Shown here in pieces: positions 19,092 through 27,542 of a stretch of 64,000 nt of DNA; position 1 is the first letter of the stretch; each line of letters begins with the position of its first letter. Origin of the DNA: an uncultured Acidobacteriaceae bacterium (GTDB taxonomy: Bacteria > Acidobacteriota > Terriglobia > Terriglobales > Acidobacteriaceae); NCBI GenBank assembly GCA_937879855.1, contig CALFMO010000032.1, positions 124,001 to 188,000 of the forward strand. Reading direction: 5' to 3'. A model generated the notes under the pieces. It was not told the origin of the DNA, did no database searches, and saw only the letters and a program-made list of their open reading frames with translations. The position numbers and the translations under genes were made by a program.

Positions 19092-19724
19092 ATGGAGAAA
19101 ACAGCCCGACATCAATGTTTGATATACGCCGGAGCACCCTCGCAACTGCTGCCAGCTCTGGCAGCCAAAATGCGACGGATGCTGGATGCCAACTATCGGT
19201 GTCTATATCTGAACAGCCCCGCAATGGTGGCTGGGATGTGCTCTTATCTTGCTGCCCGCGGTGTTGATGTGGCCGTCGAGAGAGCTAAAACCAGACTCCT
19301 ACTTTCATCCGATCAGACCCAACTCGCCGGGGGAGGTTTCGACATCGAACAGATGATATGCAAGCTTGAGGCTGCGGTCATTGATGCTATGAGAGACGGG
19401 TATAAAGGACTGTGGGCCACAGGAGACATGCTGTGGGAGTTCGGAAGCGAAAGAAATCTCCCCAAGCTGGGAGAATATGAGCGGCGGCTGGAGGAGCTAT
19501 TCCACAGGCAACCAACGCTTTGCGGCATTTGCCAATACCATTGTGATTTGCTACCGCCGGAGATTCTGCGCTGGGCGCTCTTGACGCATCGAGCGCTCTT
19601 CGTAGATGAGACGCTCTCTCGCATCAATCCCCACTACGCTAATGTGGGAATTCCTTCCGGAAACCTAAAGAATTCTGAGCTGGATGCGACGATAGCCGCG
19701 ATTCGGGGCTGCGGGACTGCGTAG
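19092..19724 (+). CDS. Second MEDS-type sensory protein
   Basis: This 210-residue protein consists almost entirely of a MEDS-like domain: HQCLIYAGAPSQLLPALAAKM, YRCLYLNSPAMVAGMCSYLAARG, GYKGLWATGDMLWEFGSERN, LCGICQYHCDLLPPEILRWALLTH and ETLSRINPHYA. It is more divergent from the DcmR type than its upstream neighbour but has the same strand order. It is likely co-transcribed with the gene at 18248. Several cysteines (GICQYHC) could bind a ligand or metal. Its partner is unknown, and the broken diguanylate cyclase genes downstream are plausible former partners. Confidence 0.8.
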   Translation: MEKTARHQCLIYAGAPSQLLPALAAKMRRMLDANYRCLYLNSPAMVAGMCSYLAARGVDVAVERAKTRLLLSSDQTQLAGGGFDIEQMICKLEAAVIDAMRDGYKGLWATGDMLWEFGSERNLPKLGEYERRLEELFHRQPTLCGICQYHCDLLPPEILRWALLTHRALFVDETLSRINPHYANVGIPSGNLKNSELDATIAAIRGCGTA

Positions 19725-19823
19725 CAGCCCAAATCAGAGATTGTTCCCCATCAACAGGTGTGATTAGAGCTCGTAGGAAGCTGCGGAATTCTTATCGAAC
19801 TCGTATCGAACCCTCGCGCTAGT

Positions 19824-20220
19824 GCAATTGGGGAGACCGATTTTTCGCTTGGACATGCTGCTGGAGATGCTGTCTTAAGAGAAGTCTCCGAAAGACTCAA
19901 ATCTGGTTTGAGATCCTACGACGGCGTGGGGCGTTATCGCGGAGAAGAGTTTGTTCTGGTTTTACCTGGTTGTGATCTTGCGGCAACTGTCCGCCGTACA
20001 CAGCAAATCCGTCGGAGAGTCTCGTCGGCCGCGATCATGTCTCAGAAAGGGATCATCGATGTCACCTTGAGCATGGGTATTAGTATCCTTCACGCTAGTG
20101 ATGATGCAACCGTCGAATCGGTTCTGAATAAGGCTGATGTGGCGCTTTATCGTGCCAAAGAAAAAGGCAGAATCGTGTTGAATGGTCGGAATGCGGAGAA
20201 TACCTATAAGTTGAGGGCCT
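19824..20220 (+). pseudogene. GGDEF domain remnant (C-terminal two thirds)
   Basis: An open frame reads AIGETDFSLGHAAGDAVLREV ... LRSYDGVGRYRGEEFVLVLPG ... VTLSMGIS and ends the domain at ADVALYRAKEKGRIVLNG. The signature GG(D/E)EF appears as RGEEF. Everything before the SLGHAAGD helix is missing, including the start codon and the nucleotide-binding DxxxFKxxND. After ~20220 the frame runs on as non-homologous sequence to 20387. It is closely similar in protein sequence to the GGDEF domain just downstream, so it may be a decayed tandem duplicate. Confidence 0.75.
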
Positions 20221-20398
20221 TGATTCTACTTGTTCTACTTTCTATACCTGGCCCGAATCAAAACTTCATGAGGACGAGTTTTAAAGCTTTCATCTCAACC
20301 TCGATTGCGACCTTTCCCCGGAAGTGTATGATCTTTCGTTCTCGTTTCGTGATCTTGCGAAGTTCGCACAGGGCTGCCAACATCTAGGGCGTGATGTC

Positions 20399-21316
20399 AT
20401 GAAGATCTTGCTGGTTGAAGATTCCTACATCGAACGGCACAGGATCGGCGGTTACTTACCGACTGGGGGCTCGATTTCCTTGCCGTCGGAAGCGGTACAG
20501 AAGCGGTCTTCCTATTGGAAGGTCCCGAGCCTCCCGAAATGGTTCTGCTCGATTGGATGCTGCCCGGTCTCGACGGCATCGATGTAAGCCGCCGCATCAG
20601 GGCAGATGGAACGGTAGCAAAGTACATCTACGCCGTCATGCTCACAGCCAAGAACCGGAAGCAGGATCTGCTGCTTGCCATGGAAGCCGGCGCCGATGAC
20701 TATCTGGCCAAGCCTGTAGATCCTTCGGAATTGCGTGCCCGGATTATGGTGGGCAAGAGGATCCTGGAACTTCAGCAATCTCTGCGTTTTGCTGCCACTC
20801 ACGATTTCCTGACCAACCTTTTAAACCGCTCAAAAATAATTGCAGCTGTCGAGCGAGAGCTTTCACGCAGTGGACGCGATGGGAAGCCTGCCACGATCAT
20901 CATGGCCGACATCGATCACTTCAAGAACGTGAACGATTCACTCGGCCACGCCGCAGGCGACGAGGTTTTGAAAGAAGTGGCCCGCAAGTTGAAATCGGAC
21001 TTGCGGCCCTACGATGTCGTGGGACGATATGGAGGTGAAGAGTTCCTCATCATTCTACCGGGCTGCGAGCTAACCATCGGTGCCCGCCGCGCCGATGAGA
21101 TTCGTAACCTGGTCGCAAAAGACCCAATTGTGACTCCCTTTGGCAAAACCTCGGCCATCGTTAGCATGGGGATAACCGTGACTTGCCGGAGCCGCACTCA
21201 CTCGGTGTCGGCTTCACGAAGCCGATGTCGGCATGTATACGGCCAAGAAGAACGGTAGGAATCGCGTCGAACTCTTTTCCGTAACAGCTCAGCAGGCTGG
21301 TGCGGGGCAGAGCTAG
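20399..21316 (+). pseudogene. Response regulator-GGDEF (PleD-like diguanylate cyclase) with two frameshifts
   Basis: The REC domain starts MKILLVEDSYIERHRIGGYL. A missing base near 20457 moves the frame to TDWGLDFLAVGSGTEAVFLLEG, VLLDWMLPGLDGIDV (phospho-acceptor Asp), MLTAKN and YLAKPVDPSELRARI. The GGDEF domain follows: ADIDHFKNVNDSLGHAAGD and VVGRYGGEEFLIILPGCEL. A second shift near 21190-21210 puts the C-terminus LHEADVGMYTAKKNGRNRVELFS ... AGAGQS, ending TAG 21314-21316, in another frame. Rejoined, the length of ~305 residues is normal. All catalytic residues are visible, so a revertant could be active. As it stands the gene is broken. Confidence 0.82.
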
Positions 21317-21474
21317 CCAAAGCCCGAAAGCAACAACATGCTCTCTAATTGCCACCCAAGGACGCATCGTCGCGGTGGCGTGGCAACAAATCAATTCCGG
21401 CACCTCGACCTGTTTCCCCACTGCCCATTGCCCTACCTAGCTGACTGGCAACTGCAAGAATTCCATTTCTTAAG

Positions 21475-21840
21475 TTAGCGCTTATGCTTCTTCGCCCCCG
21501 CCTTCAACTTCGACCACCTCGCCCGCTGCGCCGCCGCGATCTTCCTCCGGGCTGAAATCGACATGGTGCGCTTCACAGATGCTGAGCCAGTTGTTTTCGC
21601 TACTCCGGCTGCTGGTTGCGATCCCTTTCGAGCCCTCGCCCATCTCGCCCTTTGCGCCTGCGCCATCTTCCGCCGCGAAGCTACCGAAATAATTCGCTTC
21701 GGTTGGTTTGTTTTTCGGGATGTTCCCGAACCGTTTAACGACTCGATCACGGAAATCGCTTGATCCAATTTCTGCATGTGTAACTGCGCCCTGCTACGCT
21801 CTGCGCGGAGCTGCTGAAGCGCATTCTCTAGATTTGCCAT
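21475..21840 (-). CDS. Basic coiled-coil protein with duplicated RRKxAxAQRARW motif
   Basis: The ATG at 21840 follows GAGGGGGA. The first 40 residues are a predicted coiled coil (LENALQQLRAERSRAQLHMQKLDQAI). Two copies of a basic segment follow: SVASRRKMAQAQRARWARARK and SISARRKIAAAQRARWSKLKA, before a lysine-rich tail. The repeated A-A-Q-R-A-R-W motif recurs in small basic proteins of Acidobacteriota and suggests nucleic-acid binding. I know no assigned function. It is monocistronic. Confidence 0.7.
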   Translation of the reverse strand: MANLENALQQLRAERSRAQLHMQKLDQAISVIESLNGSGTSRKTNQPKRIISVASRRKMAQAQRARWARARKGSQPAAGVAKTTGSASVKRTMSISARRKIAAAQRARWSKLKAGAKKHKR

Positions 21841-22187
21841 AATCCCCCTCAAGATTGACAGCGGGCTTCATTGTATAGGATCAGAGAGATTTGCCTTCCA
21901 GTCCCGCAGCTCGTTGAGAACATCAGGACCTACAGGGGATGGAGTCGCTAGTCGACGCTAGCGGTGAAGTGGGCCGAGCGAATCACCGAGACGTGACGGC
22001 CCTGACGCCTATAGTCCGGCCTTTAGCAACGAAGATGTACAGGAAAAACTCCCCCGTTTACGATTCCTAACGTATAGCTCGCTCAAGGTGGATATGGAAT
22101 AATTCGTAAGGCACAAATGCAAGGGAAACCAAGCTGTGGGTTGCGGCCTGGACGTTACCGAAACTATATCCGTGTTAGGAGACTGCC
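21841..22187. other. Intergenic region, nothing recognised
   Basis: About 350 bases lie between a basic coiled-coil gene (minus) and the YSC84 gene (plus). A short palindrome GCTAG-TCGA-CGCTAGC lies near 21948. TTAGGAG before 22188 is the ribosome-binding site of the YSC84 gene. I find no other coding or RNA signal. Confidence 0.4.
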
Positions 22188-22886
22188 ATGAAGAAGAGGA
22201 TATTAGTCTGCGCGATAAGCGCATTGTTGCTTGCAATCACCAGTTGGGCTGACGACAAAGAGAAGGACGAGGATCGTCTGAAGAATGCCAGCACGGTGCT
22301 GACAGAGATTTTCAATCTTCCAGACGACATTCCTCAAGATCTCCTCGATAAAGCCGACTGTGTGATTGTTTTTCCATCGGTCCTCAAGGCAGCGTTTGTG
22401 GTCGGCGGTAGTTATGGCCGCGGTGCGATGACGTGCCGCAGAGGCGAGAATCTCAACGGCGCCTGGGGCGCGCCCTCAATGATGGCCCTTGAGGGTGGCA
22501 GCGTAGGCTTTCAGATCGGCGGGCAAGCGACTGACTTCGTTCTTCTCGTGATGAATGACCGCGGTGCGAATGGAATCTTGAGCAGCAAAGTGAAGCTCGG
22601 GGCAGACGCGTCCGTAGCAGCAGGACCAGTCGGTCGTGACGCTTCTGCAGAAACCGATGTCTCGATGCGTGCTGAAATACTGAGCTATTCACGCGCGCGC
22701 GGATTATTCGCAGGCATTTCCCTGGAGGGTTCGACGATCCGACCTGACAACGACGCAAACAAGAGAATCTACGGGGAGAAAATCTCGGCGAAGGACATTG
22801 TAATTGGTTACGAGACGCATGTCCCTCCCGCAGCAGAGGGCCTTATCTCGACGCTTAATGCGAAGACGCGGAAGCACAAGTCGTGA
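22188..22886 (+). CDS. YSC84/SYLF-domain lipid-binding-like secreted protein
   Basis: The product has 232 residues. A signal peptide (KKRILVCAISALLLAITSWA) precedes a SYLF/Ysc84 domain with landmarks IPQDLLDKADCVIVFPSVLKAAF, GGSYGRGAMTCR, WGAPSMMALEGGSVGFQIGG and YSRARGLFAGISLEGSTI. In eukaryotes the domain binds phosphoinositides. Bacterial members are exported and of unknown function. TTAGGAG lies eight bases before the ATG. It is isolated between a coiled-coil gene and a VOC gene. Confidence 0.9.
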   Translation: MKKRILVCAISALLLAITSWADDKEKDEDRLKNASTVLTEIFNLPDDIPQDLLDKADCVIVFPSVLKAAFVVGGSYGRGAMTCRRGENLNGAWGAPSMMALEGGSVGFQIGGQATDFVLLVMNDRGANGILSSKVKLGADASVAAGPVGRDASAETDVSMRAEILSYSRARGLFAGISLEGSTIRPDNDANKRIYGEKISAKDIVIGYETHVPPAAEGLISTLNAKTRKHKS

Positions 22887-23077
22887 TAGCAATTGTTTTT
22901 AATTCAGGCCTTCTTCATCACCGAGTTCCTATATCGATAGATCGCCGATGGCGTCTGTCTATCTCATTAACTCCGCCAAAGGTCTGTCAACCAAGAGAAG
23001 GCGGACGTGGTGAATTCCTGAAGTCGCTGCATCAACCGAAAAAGGCAATGATGAGTTCATGAGATTTTGAACGACTG

Positions 23078-23437
23078 CTAGATCGGACATGCGAACGATA
23101 ACTCGTAGCCGTTTGGATCGGGCATATGGAAATAGCGCTCTCCCCAGGACGCATCTCGCGGAATTTCTGGATCAAATCCCCGATCCTTTAGATAATTCCA
23201 GAGAGCGTCCACATTCGTGACGTAGAAGATAAGCCGCCCCCAGTGAGTCACAGCGTCACCCTGCTCCAGATTGAGAATCGCAGATTGTGCCTCTCTTGCA
23301 CGCAATGAAGAGAACCCCGTGCCCTCTCCACCGTAAAGAAGCTCCATGCCTAAAACGTCTCTGTAAAACCGCAGAGACTCTGTCATGTTCACAACCCGAA
23401 AAGTGACGGCGGAAATTCTCTCAATCGTCGTTGTCAT
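23078..23437 (-). CDS. VOC/glyoxalase-fold protein
   Basis: This 119-residue single VOC module starts ITTIERISAVTFRVVNMTESL after the initiator, with YRDVLGMELLYGGEG, ILNLEQGDAVTHWGRLIFYVTNV and YFHMPDPNGYELSFACPI. The H-x-P-D-P-x-G-x-x-L/E motif supplies the terminal metal-ligand glutamate of the family. The frame continues upstream to a GTG at 23566, but homology begins at the ATG at 23437. The substrate is unknown (dioxygenase, glyoxalase or resistance type). Confidence 0.82.
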   Translation of the reverse strand: MTTTIERISAVTFRVVNMTESLRFYRDVLGMELLYGGEGTGFSSLRAREAQSAILNLEQGDAVTHWGRLIFYVTNVDALWNYLKDRGFDPEIPRDASWGERYFHMPDPNGYELSFACPI

Positions 23438-23723
23438 ACGCCACGAGTTTACCTCGGCTCCCGTTGAATTGTAGCTTGCTTGGAGATTCAGCCCGTTCGT
23501 CTTCCGAAGTCTTCGGGTATCTCTAAGCCTGTTCGTTAAGTCTGTTCGTTGTTTGTTGTGCGGCACACGTTCGTCCGGTGGGCATACCCTATAATAAGTT
23601 CTGCTAGGGGAAGTGGCCTATCGCCTATATCGTAGCCGAACCCTGCGTCGGGACCAAAGACACCGCGTGCGTCGTACAGTGTCCGCGGCCAAGCGTCCTC
23701 TGCAACGCCCGGTCTGGTGGCAC

Positions 23724-23920
23724 ATGCTGCGCGTTTACACCCGCCACTATCCACCCTGCCCACAAGCCGACATCAACTGCCATCGGTGCCGGTATCCGAA
23801 GTGGATCAATCGCACTTTCCCCAACGGCAAGTTTGTTCGCCGAGCCGTCGAAGACTCGAAGCTCGGCGACTGCTGAGCGAAAAGCCCGCGTTATTGGAAG
23901 CCCAAGCCGACCCTTTGCAA
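23724..23920 (+). pseudogene. Tyrosine-recombinase (integrase) N-terminal fragment
   Basis: The reading MLRVYTRHYPPCPQADINCHRCRYPKWINRTFPNGKFVRRA matches the Cys-rich N-terminal segment (YTRH ... C ... C-x-C-PKWI) typical of a group of tyrosine-recombinase integrases in Acidobacteriota. The expected continuation KTRSxxTAERKAR is visible one frame over (KTRSSATAERKAR), so a frameshift follows at ~23850. Neither the core-binding nor the catalytic domain is present downstream. It lies ~470 bases from a half tRNA-Leu gene, consistent with a lost integrated element. Confidence 0.6.
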
Positions 23921-24085
23921 AATGCATTCGTCTTACGAGCTGTACCAAGTTCTGACTTCGAAACTGGCAAGCTCGAGGGCAGGGTGCTACATATGGACAG
24001 CGGCAGGGAACTGGAGTTCCCATCAGTTAAAGAGATGGTCATGTTCTGCATTACGCACAACTGCGGAAAGGGTGCAGGGCGCTAA
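23915..24085 (+). CDS. Possible small protein or domain fragment (GRVxHxxSGR ... F)
   Basis: The segment ETGKLEGRVLHMDSGRELEFPSVKEMVMFC resembles the short conserved pattern G-R-V-x-H-x-x-S-G-x-x-x-x-F-x-S-x-x-E-x-x-x-F of small accessory-region proteins in these genomes. The only in-frame initiators are a TTG at 23915 and a later internal ATG, with no ribosome-binding site. It may be the end of a decayed gene fused by frame to the integrase remnant. Confidence 0.33.
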   Translation: MQNAFVLRAVPSSDFETGKLEGRVLHMDSGRELEFPSVKEMVMFCITHNCGKGAGR

Positions 24086-24360
24086 GGACTCGTAAAGTGC
24101 CGAAACAACTCAGACACATCAATTAAAAGAGCCGCTAGGCGCTGACCTTATTCCGCTTTCGTGCAATGGCATTCGCGTACGTTGTGTCGAGGAGGCGATT
24201 CCTTGAGGATCCAACTGCACCGGATTTTGCACCGACTGCTTGCATCGGGCGGCTACTGAGGGCTACTGGCGGTGTTCGGGCGGCTCGCTGGAAGTAATTG
24301 AGGCGAAAGGTAGAAGCTGTAGTATCAGAAGCTTGTAAAGAATAGCTAAAGTGATGGCAT

Positions 24361-24394
24361 CAGATGGTGTGTCTGCCAGTTCCACCACTTCCGC
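24361..24394 (-). tRNA. tRNA-Leu 5' half (truncated)
   Basis: On the minus strand, 34 bases read from GCGGAAGTGGTGGAACTGGC through CAGACACACCATCTG. This is a near-perfect tRNA-Leu 5' half: 7-base acceptor strand GCGGAAG, TGG, D-arm with AACTGGCAGA, and the 5' side of the anticodon stem. Homology ends at the anticodon loop. The following sequence cannot form the anticodon 3' strand, variable arm or T-arm, so it is a fragment, not a gene. It is likely an integration or excision scar. Confidence 0.7.
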
Positions 24395-24585
24395 ACGCCT
24401 AAAACCAGCCTGAAGATCGCCTTTAATCTTAGCACGCAGTCGGCTAGATTTGGGATTCCAAGATCCTCAGAGACTGGTTTTGTCAGCCCGAAAACAGAAG
24501 AACCGCGGCTTCCCCACCGGCCCTTAGATGATTTAGGATTCTCTGATTCCGTACTCGAACTCCAACTTTGGGAGGCCGTTTTCCC

Positions 24586-24801
24586 ATGGCAGAAGCCAAA
24601 GTCATCGCAAATCAGAAAACGATTATCCAGAATCAGAAGGCCATCCTCGCCAATCAAGCTGCAATCAAGGCGAACCAGAAGAGCATCAAAGGCAATCAAG
24701 CAGCCATCTTGAAGAATCAATCGAGCATCCTCAAAAACCAGGGCATCCTCAACACGATCGTCAAGAACCAGAAACAGATTCTCGCCCGGCTGAACAAGTG
24801 A
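24586..24801 (+). CDS. Heptad-repeat coiled-coil protein (I-x-x-N-Q-x-x repeats)
   Basis: The product has 71 residues, and an ATG at 24586 follows GGGAGG. After MAEAK the chain is an almost uninterrupted seven-residue repeat, I-x-x-N-Q-x-x, about seven times (IANQKTI, IQNQKAI, LANQAAI, KANQKSI, KGNQAAI, LKNQSSI, LKNQGIL), ending VKNQKQILARLNK. With Ile at position a, every d position is Asn. This recalls the N@d layers of trimeric autotransporter stalks, which hold anions in trimers. There is no signal peptide or membrane segment, so it is probably a cytoplasmic oligomer. I do not recognise a named family. Confidence 0.78.
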   Translation: MAEAKVIANQKTIIQNQKAILANQAAIKANQKSIKGNQAAILKNQSSILKNQGILNTIVKNQKQILARLNK

Positions 24802-24819
24802 TTCCGAACGTGGCTTCGA

Positions 24820-26655
24820 TCATTGCTTTTGCGAAGGCGGGGCCGAGGGCGCATCCATAGCAATGGCTTGGGCTGAAATGAATCCTTTGCCTTCTTTCAC
24901 CGTGATGAACTGATTCGGCTTGACGGCTGAGACTGTATCCTTTTGGCCGCTGGGCCACACAATTTCCAGGCTCACAGTCTTGCCATCCTCCGGTTTGCCC
25001 AGGCCGAAGGTGAGTGGCAGTTCGCTCTGGGACAAATAACTCGACCCAGTCTTAACCATTTCGAAGAGGCGCGTTCCTTTGTTGGTCTTGACCGTGACCT
25101 TTGCCCCGATGCCGTCACGATTTGACCGCGTGCCCACCGTCTTGATCCGCAGCATGTCGTTCTGGTTTCCATTTTCGTTTCGCAGAAGCCGCGCTGTGCC
25201 ATTGTTGGCGGTAATCACCAGATCCAGGTCGCCGTCATTGTCGAAATCTCCGTAGGCCGCGCCCCGGCCCACGATCGCCCGTTGCATTGCTGGGCCGAGT
25301 CTCGTCGTCACTTCCTCAAATTTGTTTTTCCCCAAGTTGCGGAAAAGATGCGGCGGTTGAGCATATTTGACGTTGGGCTGCACCACGCTGATGTCATCGG
25401 ATACGTGGCCGTTAATGGCGAGAATATCCGGCAGGCCGTCGAGATCGTAGTCAAAAAAGAAAGTGCCGAACGTAAGCGACTTCGTCGACATCCTGCTGAT
25501 GCCCGTTGCCGGAGCTTCATCGGTGAACAAGCCCGAGCCATCATTGTGATAAAGCGCCATCCCCTCATTGGTAAAGTTGCCAATCACCAGGCTCTGCCAA
25601 CCAGAGTTGTCGTAATCAGCCGCGTCCGTACCCATCCCGGCGCGGACTGTGCCGGCCTCGCTATAAGCCAGACCCGCAGCCACTCCGACCTCAGTGAACG
25701 TTCCATTGCGATTATTGTGATAGAGCTTGTTGGGCTCGGTATCGTTAGAAACGAAAAGGTCGACCCACCCATCGTTGTCATAGTCCAGCAACGCGATTCC
25801 CAGTGCTTTGCTCGTAGGATCGTAAAGGCCGGCGCGCCGTGTAACGTTCTCAAACGTCCCATCGCCCTTGTTGTGGAACAGCGTCGAGCTTTGACCTTTG
25901 TAGTTCTGCGGAGTGCAGTAGGACTTGTTCTTATTGTCGAGCGAGCAGTATTGGTCGTTCTCAATCGACCAGTCAATGTAGTGGGCGACGAAAAGATCCA
26001 GCTTGCCGTCATTGTCAAAGTCAAACCAAACGGCGCTCGCAGAAAATCCGGGATCGGCCACGCCCGCCTTGGCGGTGACGTCTGCAAACCTGCCGTTTCG
26101 CAAATTGTGAAAGAGATGGTTGGAGCCGACGGTGGTGATGTAGATGTCGTCGTAACCGTCGTTATCATAATCGCCGACGGCGCAGCCCAGACCGTACATC
26201 TCCAGTGCAAGCCCAGCCTGCCCCGTTACATCGGTGAAGGTTCCGTCCCGATTGTTGTGATACAACGCGGGGTACGATTTGCCCGACTTATGCTCCGGCC
26301 AATCCATGGAATTGACCAGCAAAATATCCTGCCAACCATCGTTGTCGTAATCGATAAAGCAAACGCCGCTGCCCATGGTCTCCGGCAGATATTTTTTTCC
26401 AAAGGCGCCGCTGTTATGCTTGAAGTGAATGCCGGCCTGCACGGTTATATCTGTGAACTCGATAGGACCGGAAGGCCGCGAATGCCTAACCACCGGTTCC
26501 GGCTCTGGCGAATGAGTTGGAGGTGGGGCCGTCGTTGAGGCGGGCGCTTGCGTCGCCGGAGCAGGTTGTGGTTCGCTCGACTGTTGTTTTGTGCAACCCG
26601 CCAGCCCAAACAAAGCAGCCAGCAACAAACAGCAAACCACTCGACGTTGCGACAT
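24820..26655 (-). CDS. CRTAC1/ASPIC-UnbV FG-GAP propeller lipoprotein (third copy)
   Basis: The protein has about 611 residues. The ATG at 26655 gives a lipoprotein signal, VVCCLLLAALFGLAGC, with lipobox LAGC, then a Pro/Thr-rich linker. The frame opens upstream to 26736 but that lacks a signal. The propeller carries repeated Ca-binding-like D-x-D-N-D-G blades (CFIDYDNDGWQDILLVN, VGDYDNDGYDDIYITT, WFDFDNDGKLDLFVAH, LLDYDNDGWVDLFVSN, YGDFDNDGDLDLVI). An ASPIC/UnbV C-terminus follows: RIKTVGTRSNRDGIGAKVTV, LPLTFGLGKPE, IVWPSGQKDTV. It is the last gene of the redox-linked unit, 29 bases after the RnfD-like stop. Confidence 0.92.
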   Translation of the reverse strand: MSQRRVVCCLLLAALFGLAGCTKQQSSEPQPAPATQAPASTTAPPPTHSPEPEPVVRHSRPSGPIEFTDITVQAGIHFKHNSGAFGKKYLPETMGSGVCFIDYDNDGWQDILLVNSMDWPEHKSGKSYPALYHNNRDGTFTDVTGQAGLALEMYGLGCAVGDYDNDGYDDIYITTVGSNHLFHNLRNGRFADVTAKAGVADPGFSASAVWFDFDNDGKLDLFVAHYIDWSIENDQYCSLDNKNKSYCTPQNYKGQSSTLFHNKGDGTFENVTRRAGLYDPTSKALGIALLDYDNDGWVDLFVSNDTEPNKLYHNNRNGTFTEVGVAAGLAYSEAGTVRAGMGTDAADYDNSGWQSLVIGNFTNEGMALYHNDGSGLFTDEAPATGISRMSTKSLTFGTFFFDYDLDGLPDILAINGHVSDDISVVQPNVKYAQPPHLFRNLGKNKFEEVTTRLGPAMQRAIVGRGAAYGDFDNDGDLDLVITANNGTARLLRNENGNQNDMLRIKTVGTRSNRDGIGAKVTVKTNKGTRLFEMVKTGSSYLSQSELPLTFGLGKPEDGKTVSLEIVWPSGQKDTVSAVKPNQFITVKEGKGFISAQAIAMDAPSAPPSQKQ

Positions 26656-26684
26656 TAAAGATTGACAGTCCCTTTCACGAACGA

Positions 26685-27542
26685 TCACTGCGTCACCGTC
26701 AGTTGTGCAGCGTTGGCGCGGCGCGAATCCATCCAAATTTCGACGAGTATGGCGATCGGCCCCACGATGAACAGCGCATAAAAAGGCGCGTAAACAATCT
26801 GGTCTAGGCGCATAATCATTTCAAGCAGTGCGATCAGGAACACGACCAGGCATTGGCCGCGCTTGGATCGAACCGTCGTCTTGGGATCGGTAATCATGAA
26901 GAAGATGAAGAGCTGATACATTGGCCCGGTGATCGGCGCAATCTCCGACTGCCACGGGCTTCCGGTCATCCAGCTCCTTAAAAACGCAAAAGCAATAAAC
27001 GATGCGACATAAATACCGGTGATGTGAAAGCGCCTCAGCCGCCAAATGATTGCTGAGCCAAGCGCCCAGATCACCAGCATAGGCAAAAGATAGTTGCCCC
27101 ACTGAATGCTCAAGCTCGCCACGGTCTCCGGCGCCAGAAAAAGCATTGCGGAGATGCCGAAGTTCGACGGATTCCAGATATGGCGGCCCTTTACCCGCAA
27201 CACATATTTGGACGTGATCGAAAGCGCGCTGCACAACGCGTAGGGCCAGTAGGCGGGCGAACGAACCAGAATGCCAACGCTGATGCCCGTAATGTATGCG
27301 CTGGCGGGATGTATCCATTTGCGGTAGAAAATCTGCCCCAAGGCCAGTTCCAGCAGAATGCTGGTAACAATCGCCAGCAGCGTTTTCCAATAGCTTTCGA
27401 GAATGCCGAAGGTCAAGTGGCCGGTGAGCAGAATGCAAGTAATGAATGCCGGCGCGATATAGCGATTGTCGAGGCTGAACAGCGGCTTCCGCCGCGTGGG
27501 CGTCGGAGGCGGCAAAACCGGTGCAGTCACCTGTTGACTCAC
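26685..27542 (-). CDS. RnfD/NqrB-like membrane protein
   Basis: The protein has 285 residues and about nine or ten transmembrane helices. It resembles the NQR2/RnfD/RnfE family, with HIWNPSNFGISAMLFLAPETVA and a late FFMITDPKTTVRSKRGQ (the family F-M-x-T-D-P-x-T). I do not see the S-x-A-T motif to which FMN is covalently attached in true RnfD/NqrB, and no other Rnf or Nqr gene is in the window. It probably represents a stand-alone relative used with the 4Fe-4S membrane protein of the same unit. Its start overlaps the previous stop by four bases (ATGA), implying translational coupling. Confidence 0.85.
   Translation of the reverse strand: MSQQVTAPVLPPPTPTRRKPLFSLDNRYIAPAFITCILLTGHLTFGILESYWKTLLAIVTSILLELALGQIFYRKWIHPASAYITGISVGILVRSPAYWPYALCSALSITSKYVLRVKGRHIWNPSNFGISAMLFLAPETVASLSIQWGNYLLPMLVIWALGSAIIWRLRRFHITGIYVASFIAFAFLRSWMTGSPWQSEIAPITGPMYQLFIFFMITDPKTTVRSKRGQCLVVFLIALLEMIMRLDQIVYAPFYALFIVGPIAILVEIWMDSRRANAAQLTVTQ

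Noticed and set aside
25282..26538. A 418-residue plus-strand open frame opposite the third ASPIC protein
   Set aside because: It lacks a family match and is the mirror of repeated Asp/Asn-rich blades, which generate long valine/isoleucine-rich antisense frames.
26685..27542. Evidence for a full Rnf or Nqr complex
   Set aside because: Only one RnfD/NqrB-like gene is present. No RnfA/B/C/E/G or NqrA/C/D/E/F is in the window and the S-x-A-T flavin motif is absent.
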